14,239 bases of DNA, from assembly GCA_964577985.1 (NCBI GenBank), contig CAZOAR010000056.1:1-14239 (forward strand), written 5' to 3'. This DNA comes from CAZOAR01 sp964577985 (GTDB lineage: Bacteria; Gemmatimonadota; CAZMKB01; CAZNLH01). Numbering within the stretch: the first letter of the stretch is position 1; each line of letters starts with the position of its first letter. The translations under genes were made by a program, and so were the position numbers. Below, one piece after another: positions 6,835-14,226 of the stretch. Under the pieces are notes generated by a model that made no database searches, had not been told where the DNA came from, and worked only from the letters and a program-made list of their open reading frames with translations.

Positions 6835-8705
6835 ACACCCGATTCCGGATCATAGATTACAGGGTGGCCGATGGCCCGGTGGAGGGCGATAGTGACCATG
6901 TTGCCGGGGGATGACTCTCCGTAGAAGCCCATTATGCCACTTGCTTCGGCCTGTTCACGGAGCCTGCCCAGGAGATAGGTCGCGATGCCCATGCGCCTGT
7001 AGTCTTCGTGGATGACCAGTGCTGTTTCGGCCAGCTGTGTGCGCTCATTGAGGATATATCTCCCGACCGCGATGATATGTTCGTCACGTCCCTCTTCTCC
7101 GAAGACGGCGAGCGCGAAGTTCCTGACGTAATCGAGGCTGCAGAGGCGGACTGCCTCCTTGCGGGGCAGGCTCCTCTTGGGATACCTGTATCGTCCATAG
7201 ATCGTCTCGGGGCTGTGCGAGTAGAAGAACTCCATCAATCGATCCGCATCGGCCGATCTCAGCGGTCTCACGAACAGGCTCTTTCCCTTGAAGTCGTGGT
7301 GTTCCTCCATCTCGGAGGGATAGCGGCTCGTCTCGCTGGGAAGCTCCCATTCCACGGGAACATAATGTCTGGCGACGGCGACATCCCGAAGCTCCGAACG
7401 AAAATCGGGGTGGGCGATCTCTATCAAGGCCATCGCCCGCTCGCGTATTGTCTTACCGTGCAGATAGGCCACTCCATACTCGGTGACCACATAGTGCACA
7501 TCTCCCCGGCTGGTCACCACGCCCGCGCCCTCGTCGAGCGAGGGAACAATGCGTGAGAGCTTTCCCCCCTTTGCGGTGGAACGCAGAGCGATGATCGGCT
7601 TCCCTTCCGGACTCATTGCCGCTCCCCTTATGAAATCGACCTGGCCTCCAATGCCCGAATAGAAGTCCGGGCCGATAGAATCGGCGCACACCTGTCCCGT
7701 AATGTCTATCTGCAGGGCGGAATTGACGCTCACCATTCGTGAGTTCCGCGCGATCACACGGGGGGAATTGACATATTCGGTCGGATGAAATTCCCAGAAG
7801 GGATTGTTGTCGAGAAATTCATATAGTTTTCTGGTACCCATGGCGAAGCTCACAACGGCTTTTCCCGGATGAAGGCCTTTGCGTTTGTTCGTTATGATTC
7901 CCTGCTCGCACAGGTCAACGACGCCGTCGCTCACCATCTCGGAGTGAATCCCGAGATCGCGATGATTACCGAGAAGGCTCAGGATGGCGTTCGGGATATT
8001 CCCGATTCCGAGCTGCAGGGTGGAGCCGTCTTCTATCAGCGAGGCGACGTGGCGGGCTATAGCCATGGCGGTCTCGCCGAAGGGCAACTCAGGCAGTTCG
8101 AGGATGGGCTCTTCTTGGATGACGAAGGAATCTATCTCCGAGACGTGTACGAATGTGTCGCCATGAATCCACGGCATGTTACTGTTGACCTGGGCTATTA
8201 CCGTGGTTGCGGCGTCGATGCCCGCCTTTACTATGTCGGGGTGAATGCCGAGGCTGCAGTACCCGAACCGGTCCGGAGGGGTCACCGTCACGAGTGCGGC
8301 GTCGAGGCGCATCTGGCGTGATTTCAGCAGTTCCGGGATCTCGCTCAGGAATACCGGCGTGTAGTCGGCCCGTCCCTCGCGGATCGAGTCCCTGACGTTG
8401 GAGCCTATGAAGAAGGCGTTGTGTCGAAAACTGCCTTCGTATTTCTCGTCGACGTATGGCGCGATGCCGAAGGTCATAAGGTGGATCAGTTCGACATCAG
8501 CCAGTTCCGGGGCCCGCCTGACGAGCGCGCGGAGCAGTTCCTGAGGGACCGAACAGCCGCTTCCGACCAGTATTCGCTGGCCTGAGCGTATCATTTTTAC
8601 TGCTTCTTCTGAAGTCGTACGGCGATCTTCGAAGAGCTTGAGAGCGTTTTTTACTGCGGGTTTCTCCCTTGGCAATTCGGCCCATCTCCTCTCGAGGACG
8701 TCCAC
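6789..8705 (-). CDS. Acetyl-CoA hydrolase/CoA-transferase fused to a GNAT domain
   Basis: This is a 638-residue fusion. Residues about 1-460 are a family II CoA-transferase of the acetyl-CoA hydrolase/4-hydroxybutyrate or succinyl-CoA:acetate transferase type. GIGNIPNA lies at 233-240 and the catalytic glutamate is E256 in HSEMVSDGV. Residues 475-635 are a GNAT domain with RRMGIA (570-575) as the acetyl-CoA loop. This bifunctional architecture is a known one. The GNAT part may acetylate a protein lysine or sense acyl-CoA, as in acyl-CoA synthetase-GNAT fusions, but that is inference. The start is uncertain. GTG 8705 lies directly after an in-frame stop with no clear ribosome site. A TTG at 8675 has AGGAG ten bases upstream. 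An ATGATG at 8718 with a good AGGA is out of frame. The gene has its own promoter at 8768-8795. Confidence 0.9.
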   Translation of the reverse strand: MDVLERRWAELPREKPAVKNALKLFEDRRTTSEEAVKMIRSGQRILVGSGCSVPQELLRALVRRAPELADVELIHLMTFGIAPYVDEKYEGSFRHNAFFIGSNVRDSIREGRADYTPVFLSEIPELLKSRQMRLDAALVTVTPPDRFGYCSLGIHPDIVKAGIDAATTVIAQVNSNMPWIHGDTFVHVSEIDSFVIQEEPILELPELPFGETAMAIARHVASLIEDGSTLQLGIGNIPNAILSLLGNHRDLGIHSEMVSDGVVDLCEQGIITNKRKGLHPGKAVVSFAMGTRKLYEFLDNNPFWEFHPTEYVNSPRVIARNSRMVSVNSALQIDITGQVCADSIGPDFYSGIGGQVDFIRGAAMSPEGKPIIALRSTAKGGKLSRIVPSLDEGAGVVTSRGDVHYVVTEYGVAYLHGKTIRERAMALIEIAHPDFRSELRDVAVARHYVPVEWELPSETSRYPSEMEEHHDFKGKSLFVRPLRSADADRLMEFFYSHSPETIYGRYRYPKRSLPRKEAVRLCSLDYVRNFALAVFGEEGRDEHIIAVGRYILNERTQLAETALVIHEDYRRMGIATYLLGRLREQAEASGIMGFYGESSPGNMVTIALHRAIGHPVIYDPESGVYRYTLKFAEHPIRE

Positions 8706-8767
8706 CGGGGAGCATCATTTTTCCTGCAGGCGAAGAAAGAACTGCCCGGAAGGCGGCGGAAAACGTG

Positions 8768-8795
8768 AATATAAATCACTGTGCTGTCACGTCAA
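8768..8795 (-). promoter_or_regulatory. Sigma-70 promoter of the CoA-transferase/GNAT gene
   Basis: On the minus strand, TTGACG (8795-8790), 16 bases and TATATT (8773-8768) give a good sigma-70 match (5 of 6 in each box). The predicted leader is about 55 bases. The gene is therefore probably transcribed separately from the four-gene unit upstream. Confidence 0.6.
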
Positions 8796-8820
8796 GAGGA
8801 GATGGAATGACATGGAGATC

Positions 8821-8845
8821 TAACCGGATTTTCCGGGGAGACTCC
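8821..8845 (-). repeat. Copy B of the 25-bp dispersed repeat, past the HlyD-like gene
   Basis: This copy matches 7-31 at 22 of 25 positions. It begins about 33 bases past the stop of the minus-strand adaptor gene. Read on that strand it contains CCGGAAAATCCGG, a short stem that is a full match here, followed by TTA. It sits between the end of the exopolysaccharide unit and the next gene's promoter. That position fits a 3' end signal, although no T-run follows. Confidence 0.5.
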
Positions 8846-8877
8846 AGGAGAGGGCCGGGAGACCACGGACCTTCTCC

Positions 8878-9876
8878 CTACAGCCAGCTCCTGTGGAGTT
8901 CCACCCTGGCACGCGTCTTCAGGATACCCGGCCACCGAGTGCCTCCTTCCGGCACGACCTCGGCAAGTATGTACCTCTCCTTGCGATCGTACTGGTTGAG
9001 AAACTCAACCGGCAGAGGTAGTGCCGCGGGGTAGACCTTTGTGATCCGCCCGGTAGTCTCTTCACCATTCTCGAAGAATATCGTGACCCTCTCTCCGACG
9101 AATATCTCGTTCTCGGCAGAACCCTTGAAGTAGGCGTCGACGAAGGTCTCCGACAGGTCGGCGATCTCGAGGACCGGCTCTCCCACCCTTGCAACTTCTC
9201 CTTCGCGTTTGCGGATAAGGGTTACCAACCCGTCCGTGGGCGCGTAGAGGACGGTTTCCTTGAGATGGTTACCATTGTGGCCGTCTGCAGTCCATCCGAC
9301 CTGGTTGTCGAAGTATTCGGCCCTGAGCGCCTTCAGCCTGCTCCGGGTCAGTGCGACCCGGGTGTGAAGCAGAGAGAGTTCCCGCTCTCCCCGTTCCAGG
9401 TCCATCTCGATATCTCTGAAACTCGGAAGTGTAATTGCCTCGCTGTGGAGGAGTTCCGCCCCGCGCCGACGCGCCTCGCGTAGCGATGCTGTCTCGACCG
9501 CCTTGTGCTGAGACTCTTCCTCGAGGATCTTCAACTCGTTCTTGAGATCCGCCTCTCTGTCGGTAAACTCGTGCTCGAGCTCCGGCAGGCTGAGGATCAC
9601 AAGCGGCATTCCTCCTTCTATCCTGTCGTTCAATTTGCATTTTATGTCGAGAACTCTTCCCGTAAGGTTGCCCTCCACATCTATCCGCTCCGCGTCGAGC
9701 AGTCCGAAGCCCTCAACAAAAAAAAGCCTGCGAGTCCCCCACTTTGCCAGGCCGATGAGTAGAACCGCCAGGCAGAGGAGATAGACATATTTACCCCATG
9801 GTATATGTTTCTTCGCGTCTTCGGCCCTGCCTCTGGAAGCGATGTCGTTCCGCTTTCTGAAACCTCTGAACCTCAT
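8878..9876 (-). CDS. HlyD-like periplasmic adaptor (membrane fusion protein)
   Basis: This is a 332-residue adaptor anchored in the inner membrane. It has a basic cytoplasmic N-terminus and one membrane helix (about 30-46, YVYLLCLAVLLIGLAKW). The first half of a biotinyl-lipoyl-like domain lies at 64-97 and a long alpha-helical hairpin at about 100-190. The second lipoyl half is at 208-240 (TVLYAPTDGLVTLIRKREGE), followed by a beta-barrel part to the end. This order is that of HlyD/EmrA-type proteins, which bridge an inner-membrane machine to TolC. ATG 9876 follows AGGGGG and lies nine bases past the channel gene's stop, so it is last in the operon. With no ABC, MFS or RND gene present, its partner is probably the glycosyltransferase. 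It is comparable to the HlyD-like subunits of bacterial beta-glucan and cyanobacterial cellulose systems. Confidence 0.85.
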   Translation of the reverse strand: MRFRGFRKRNDIASRGRAEDAKKHIPWGKYVYLLCLAVLLIGLAKWGTRRLFFVEGFGLLDAERIDVEGNLTGRVLDIKCKLNDRIEGGMPLVILSLPELEHEFTDREADLKNELKILEEESQHKAVETASLREARRRGAELLHSEAITLPSFRDIEMDLERGERELSLLHTRVALTRSRLKALRAEYFDNQVGWTADGHNGNHLKETVLYAPTDGLVTLIRKREGEVARVGEPVLEIADLSETFVDAYFKGSAENEIFVGERVTIFFENGEETTGRITKVYPAALPLPVEFLNQYDRKERYILAEVVPEGGTRWPGILKTRARVELHRSWL

Positions 9877-9885
9877 CTTGTCCCC

Positions 9886-11331
9886 CTAATTGTTGCCGGC
9901 ACTGAATTGAGAGAATGGAGGAAGCTCGTTGAGATGATCGTCCCACGAAGCTTCGAGTGATTCAATGCTGATGTCATCGTCCCGGGCAACTTCGTGTTGC
10001 ATACGGGGCATGGCTATCTCGGCGGGCTCCATGTCAAGCTCCGATGGCAGTGTAAGGCCCGCCAGGTAGAGGAGTTCGAAGAATTGTTCCGCCACGTCGC
10101 AGCGGAGAACGTCCCTCTCCAGGGTGCGCCCGGCTAGGTCCGCCTGCGCCTGCAGGACCGCTCCCGGTTGTGAAGTGACTCCCTGAACAGGCTTATCCAA
10201 CTTCAACCGTTCTATCCTCAACTGTTCTTCTGCAAGGACTATCGACCTTCCGACGGCCTCCTGCCTGCCTTTATCGGTGCTGTATTCGCTGTACGCCCTG
10301 TGGATTTCTCTCCTTATCCGCCATCGAGTCCTCTCTGCCTCCGACTGCCAGAACCCCTGCCGCGCGCTGAAGCGATCGTAACGACCGTTCCTGATTCCGC
10401 GTAAGCGCAGTGGCATCGAAAACGTGACACTTATCGCCAGGCCGCTCGCCGGGCTGGACAGTTTGTCGTCTCTGATGCGGTAGCCGACAAAAGTCGACAG
10501 GCGAATGTCGTCGAAGGTTACGCTGGAAGCCCTGGCCATGTCCATTCTGGCCCTGGAATCGTACTGCCTGATCTCTCCGCGATTCCTGAAAGCCAGGTCG
10601 ACCAGCTCTTCCTCTGAGAGAATATGCGCGGGAATATCGGGCTGTTCCAGGAGCAGCTCCTCAGGAGAAATCCCGACCGAGCCGGCGAGCAGGACTTCTC
10701 CCCTTCTCAGATCGTTCCTGTTGACCCGCAGGACGCTCTCGGCCTCGATCAGTTGTCTCTGCGCCTCGAGCAGATCGGGAAGAAGAGCCGTCTGCTTGAC
10801 ATACCTGGTGTTCTGGATGTTGAAGAAGCTTTCGTAAAGTGTCGTCAAATTCAGGTAGCAGGCGATCCTGGCGTCTTCTCTCAAGAGATCCAGGTATTGA
10901 CGCCTCAGCTCGTAGAGCGCTTTGGCACGTGCTTCTTCCAGGGCAGCTTCCGCCCCTTCAACCCCTGCGTCCTTCTCCCTTATCCTCGCTGGCCTCACCT
11001 TGAAGAGATCTACAATGTCCTGCCTCAAACCTACCGAAAGCCAGTGGCTCACGTTCTCCTCCTCGGGCAGATTGCTTCCGGAAGGGTAACGACTGTAATA
11101 GGCGGTGAAGTCCGGTCCGTAGCGGGATCGTGCTTCGGCGAGCTCTCCCCGGGTCTCGTTGATGCGTTCGATCTGTGAAGTCACCCCCGGGTCTCGGTCC
11201 AACACGAGTTTCTCGATGTCTGCCAGCCTGTATCGTCCCTGGTCGGCCGATTCTTCCCGGCCTTCCAGGCACGAGATGAGCAGTGACATAGTTATGGCGG
11301 CGACAATTGCTGTCCTGCAGAGGACTACCAT
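9886..11331 (-). CDS. TolC-family outer-membrane channel, probable lipoprotein
   Basis: This 481-residue outer-membrane factor has a hydrophobic signal (residues 4-20) ending in a lipobox, LLISC, with C21 as the lipidated residue, as in OprM-type channels. Two related halves rich in coiled coil follow. The first contains IEKLVLDRDPGVTSQIERIN and RQYLDLLRED. The second contains AFRNRGEIRQYDSRARMDMA and a beta-strand segment, GLAISVTFSMPLRLRGIRN. This is the layout of TolC trimers, with two outer-efflux domains. An acidic C-terminal tail (about 445-481) extends beyond the channel domain. The start ATG 11331 overlaps the end of the glycosyltransferase gene by seven bases. It most likely forms the exit duct for the polymer with the adaptor encoded next. 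Confidence 0.88.
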   Translation of the reverse strand: MVVLCRTAIVAAITMSLLISCLEGREESADQGRYRLADIEKLVLDRDPGVTSQIERINETRGELAEARSRYGPDFTAYYSRYPSGSNLPEEENVSHWLSVGLRQDIVDLFKVRPARIREKDAGVEGAEAALEEARAKALYELRRQYLDLLREDARIACYLNLTTLYESFFNIQNTRYVKQTALLPDLLEAQRQLIEAESVLRVNRNDLRRGEVLLAGSVGISPEELLLEQPDIPAHILSEEELVDLAFRNRGEIRQYDSRARMDMARASSVTFDDIRLSTFVGYRIRDDKLSSPASGLAISVTFSMPLRLRGIRNGRYDRFSARQGFWQSEAERTRWRIRREIHRAYSEYSTDKGRQEAVGRSIVLAEEQLRIERLKLDKPVQGVTSQPGAVLQAQADLAGRTLERDVLRCDVAEQFFELLYLAGLTLPSELDMEPAEIAMPRMQHEVARDDDISIESLEASWDDHLNELPPFSQFSAGNN

Positions 11332-12626
11332 CGAATCATTCTCTCTCTGACCTTGAGCGGGGCGAACGGGTCACGGTAAGAAAAACTGAAAACGAGCTCC
11401 TGGGAGTAACCAATGAGGCGGAAGACCTTCATCATCATCTTGTAGGGGTGAAAGATTGGCAGATAGAGGGCGTACCATAAGTCATGCCACCTCTTCGAGA
11501 GTATGACCGCGATCAGCAACTCCACTACTTCCGCCGAGAAATAGAGGACCAGGTTGACGGCAAACAGAAAAGGGAGCATATGTGGGAAATGGATCGTCAT
11601 GTCGACGAGATAGACAACGGTCAACAGCGCTATCACAAGGTGCGAGAAGATGGAGTCGAGTGACGAAAGAGTGTTCCTGAGCATGAAGTTCTTAGAGAAT
11701 GGATTGAAAAGGTCTCCATGCTTCATCAGCCGGTTCTTTATCAGGTTTCGGTCCCAGCGCCATCGCTGCTTGATGAGTGCCTTGAATTGTTCCGGGACAT
11801 TGGTCAGACACATCGCTTCAGGCGCGAAGGCGATCTTGTAGCCCTGTTTCCTGACCCTGATTGTAAGGTCGGAATCGTTGCCGGGGCCTGGCTCATGCCC
11901 TCCGATAGTCTCAAGGGAAATGAGCTCCCGGCGAAATGCCCCGAAAGCGCCCGAAATGATCGGAAGCACGTCGAACCAGGCGCGAATCCTCCGGCCGACG
12001 GAGATCGAGAAGAGATATTCAATGTGCTGAAGCGTCGTCAGGAGGTTGCTGTCTGTGTTCCTCGGCCTCACATTCCCCGACACGCCCCCCACTTCCGGAT
12101 CCGCGAAGGTCTTGATGATGTTCAGCATGGAATCCCGGTCGAAGGTTGTATCGGAGTCGACAAATACAACATATTTCCCGGTAGCGAACTTGAGCCCGTA
12201 GTTCAATGCCGCAGATTTTCCCGCCCTTTCCGCGAACCTGAGAAAGCGAATGCTTTTCTCCTGCTCCAGGCGGGCGCAGATCTGTGGAGTGCGATCTGTT
12301 GAGCCGTCGTCCACCACGATAATCTGGAGGTTCTTGTAGGTCTGTTCCTTGAGAGACCGGATAGTCCAGGCGATCGTCTCTTCTTCATTCAGGACAGGAA
12401 CTATGAGCGAGACGAGCGGAGGCCTGCGCGTCAATTGCGACAGGAATCGGGCCTCTCTACTGTCGGGCCGGATGCGGCGGTACATGGCATAGACCAGGAT
12501 CATGAAATCCGGGACCACATACCGGGGCACATCGAAGAGGAAGAAGAGCCAGAATACACGGATATTCCGGTCCCAGTCGAGGCTCAGGACGTAGTATATC
12601 ACGTCTGCGAAAAAAGAGGATACCAT
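11325..12626 (-). CDS. Processive family 2 glycosyltransferase (exopolysaccharide synthase)
   Basis: This is a 433-residue membrane glycosyltransferase. Two N-terminal hydrophobic stretches (about 24-48) precede a GT-A domain. Catalytic motifs are DDGS (106-109), DSD (157-159) for sugar-nucleotide and metal binding, GPGNDSDL (247-254) holding the probable base D251, and QRWRW (287-291). The last is the acceptor motif of processive synthases such as cellulose, PNAG and alginate polymerases. Further membrane helices lie at about 325-375. The polymer cannot be named. There is no PilZ domain, so any c-di-GMP control must come from another protein, plausibly the GGDEF-like protein encoded just upstream. 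The start codon shares one base with that gene's stop (TGATG), a strong sign of coupled translation. Confidence 0.9.
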   Translation of the reverse strand: MVSSFFADVIYYVLSLDWDRNIRVFWLFFLFDVPRYVVPDFMILVYAMYRRIRPDSREARFLSQLTRRPPLVSLIVPVLNEEETIAWTIRSLKEQTYKNLQIIVVDDGSTDRTPQICARLEQEKSIRFLRFAERAGKSAALNYGLKFATGKYVVFVDSDTTFDRDSMLNIIKTFADPEVGGVSGNVRPRNTDSNLLTTLQHIEYLFSISVGRRIRAWFDVLPIISGAFGAFRRELISLETIGGHEPGPGNDSDLTIRVRKQGYKIAFAPEAMCLTNVPEQFKALIKQRWRWDRNLIKNRLMKHGDLFNPFSKNFMLRNTLSSLDSIFSHLVIALLTVVYLVDMTIHFPHMLPFLFAVNLVLYFSAEVVELLIAVILSKRWHDLWYALYLPIFHPYKMMMKVFRLIGYSQELVFSFSYRDPFAPLKVRERMIRW

Positions 12627-14050
12627 CAGATGTCAGCCATGATATCGTCGGGGTCTGGAGATCGGCCTCTCAGAGGCAGGAATCTGCACTCGATCTCTAT
12701 CTGCTTCCTGAACTGCCGTTCGCTCTTCTCCCGGACTCTTCCGAGGGCGATCTTCGCCTGGCGGGTATCTGTGTGAGTGAGGATGACCAGGATCTCGTCG
12801 CCCGCGATTTCAGTGAGTATATCCGACTCCCGCAACATATCCTTGAAGATGAGCGCGACGTCCTCCCGCCACTGGCGAGCCTTCACAATCCCGCCTTCAT
12901 CGGCCGCTTTGTCAATGTTCCGGATCGCGACACGCCCCAGCGTGGAATCGAAGTTGTTGCGATTGCAGCGCTCGACCTCGAGGCGCAGAAACTCGTTAAA
13001 GATTTCGAGTTTGTAGAACCCGAATTCCTTCTTCAGGAACTCCGTGAGGCTTGTTTCGGGGAGAAGCCCTTCCCGGGCAGCCTTTTCGCCCTCCTGTGTG
13101 AGTGTGAACGACTTGACCGTCTCCGGCAGCGCGTACTCGGGTGAAAACGTCTTCGCGCAGTTCATGCAGAAACAGTCCACCCGGGGTTCGGAGAAGTTCC
13201 CGTTACATTCTCCACACCACAGATTCGTCCCGGGCCTGTCGTAATCAACCCCGATGTGGCGGATCTCCTTGCCGCACTTTGGGCAGCGCAGAATGCTCCC
13301 ATGTTTGAAGTCCTTTTCTTTTCCCACATAGGCGCACCTGAAGTGATGGAGCGTCCTTTCTTCATTTATGTTCATCGACCTGCAGTCGGGACAAGTCTCG
13401 CGGAAGTTGATCTGGAAGTGCCTGCAAAAGGGGCAGACGTGGAGTTTGTCGATAACGCTCCCCTTCAGCAGTAGAGCGTCTTCGAGGTCCTCGAGCAATC
13501 TCGTCTCTTCGCCCGGGGTACTCCCTGCCAACGACTGGATTGATGGATAGGAGTAGCCTATGCTGGAGGAGAGATCCCTGACGGGCCTCAGATGGCTCCT
13601 CTTGCGTGTGAGAAGATAGCGGAGTACGAGGATGTCATTCAGCCTTCCCGCGCCGGGTTCCGCGGGGACATTGCGAAGTTCCCCGATTCTCTGAGAGATC
13701 GACATGAGCCTCGCAAGTCGGGAGTTCAATGCCCCCCCCTCTATGGGAAGCTCCATCTTCTCGTCCACAATGCTGTCGAGATTGCTCAGCTGGAAATCGG
13801 AAAGTGTAAAGAGAGGTTTGAGAAAGAGATCCGATCTGGCCCTGATAGATCTCGCCGTGTCCTCGGCCCACTTCTCGTTTCGCACATACATTGATATGAC
13901 ATCCGCGGATGCCGCCAGGCTACCCGGTGGGGGAATCTCGTGGTCCACCGTCAGTTCAATCGAATCGTCGAAAGGTCGGGAGTCGAGGTCTTCCGCTCTC
14001 TCCGCCAGCATGTATATCTTTGTCCTGGCCTTCTCTGCCACTCTGTTCAT
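12626..14050 (-). CDS. TackOD1-like zinc-ribbon protein with degenerate GGDEF domain
   Basis: This is a 474-residue cytoplasmic regulator with no membrane segment. Residues about 45-125 alternate like a receiver domain (DVISMYV, LFLKPLFTL) but lack the phosphorylated Asp. Residues about 140-305 match what I know as the TackOD1 metal-binding output domain: RYLLTRKRSHLRP, GYSYP, then cysteine pairs C206/C209, C220/C223, C256/C259, C279/C282 and C293/C295/C298, with HHFRC and RHIGVDYD between. Residues about 335-460 are a GGDEF fold with AGDEI (416-420) in place of GGDEF. The metal-binding Asp position is Asn (N378). RESD (407-410) keeps the RxxD inhibitory-site motif. It is probably not a cyclase but a c-di-GMP sensor for the synthase encoded next. 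ATG 14050 follows GGAGGAGAGGG. Confidence 0.82.
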   Translation of the reverse strand: MNRVAEKARTKIYMLAERAEDLDSRPFDDSIELTVDHEIPPPGSLAASADVISMYVRNEKWAEDTARSIRARSDLFLKPLFTLSDFQLSNLDSIVDEKMELPIEGGALNSRLARLMSISQRIGELRNVPAEPGAGRLNDILVLRYLLTRKRSHLRPVRDLSSSIGYSYPSIQSLAGSTPGEETRLLEDLEDALLLKGSVIDKLHVCPFCRHFQINFRETCPDCRSMNINEERTLHHFRCAYVGKEKDFKHGSILRCPKCGKEIRHIGVDYDRPGTNLWCGECNGNFSEPRVDCFCMNCAKTFSPEYALPETVKSFTLTQEGEKAAREGLLPETSLTEFLKKEFGFYKLEIFNEFLRLEVERCNRNNFDSTLGRVAIRNIDKAADEGGIVKARQWREDVALIFKDMLRESDILTEIAGDEILVILTHTDTRQAKIALGRVREKSERQFRKQIEIECRFLPLRGRSPDPDDIMADI

Positions 14051-14130
14051 CCCTCTCCTCCATACTCGAGATATCGCATGAGGGCGTCGACAAGAACTGT
14101 GTGCCGGATGACGCCTGTTCCTTATCTATA

Positions 14131-14146
14131 AGCAAATATCGTTCCA
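14131..14146 (-). promoter_or_regulatory. Candidate sigma-54 promoter of the exopolysaccharide operon
   Basis: Read on the minus strand, TGGAACGATATTTGCT matches the sigma-54 consensus TGGCAC-R-N4-TTGCW at every fixed position except one (A for C). The GG and GC dinucleotides have the required spacing. Transcription would start near 14119, leaving a leader of about 70 bases. No comparable sigma-70 promoter is visible nearby. Such promoters need an AAA+ activator, which is not encoded in this window. Confidence 0.6.
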
Positions 14147-14170
14147 CCTTTCGCGCCGCGAGACTGACTC

Positions 14171-14226
14171 CATTCCCGCCCCACATGTCATTCCCGCCCC
14201 ATATGTCATTCCCGCTTGTCGGGAAT
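14171..14226. repeat. Tandem 18-bp repeats ending in a REP-like palindrome
   Basis: CATTCCCGCCCCACATGT (14171-14188) is repeated at 14189-14206 with one change. A third CATTCCCG begins the palindrome ATTCCCG-CTTGT-CGGGAAT (14208-14226). The palindrome resembles the dispersed TCATTCCCGC...GCGGGAAT elements common in many Gram-negative genomes. It lies upstream of the sigma-54 candidate, where activator sites would be expected. Confidence 0.6.

Noticed and set aside
8803..8814. GGAATGACATG shared with the repeats at 14171-14226
   Set aside because: Only 11 bases match and neither the palindrome nor the tandem unit is present; this is likely chance.
12626..14050. Active diguanylate cyclase
   Set aside because: GGDEF is AGDEI, the metal-ligand Asp appears as Asn, and the ND.YGH substrate-binding segment is not recognisable.
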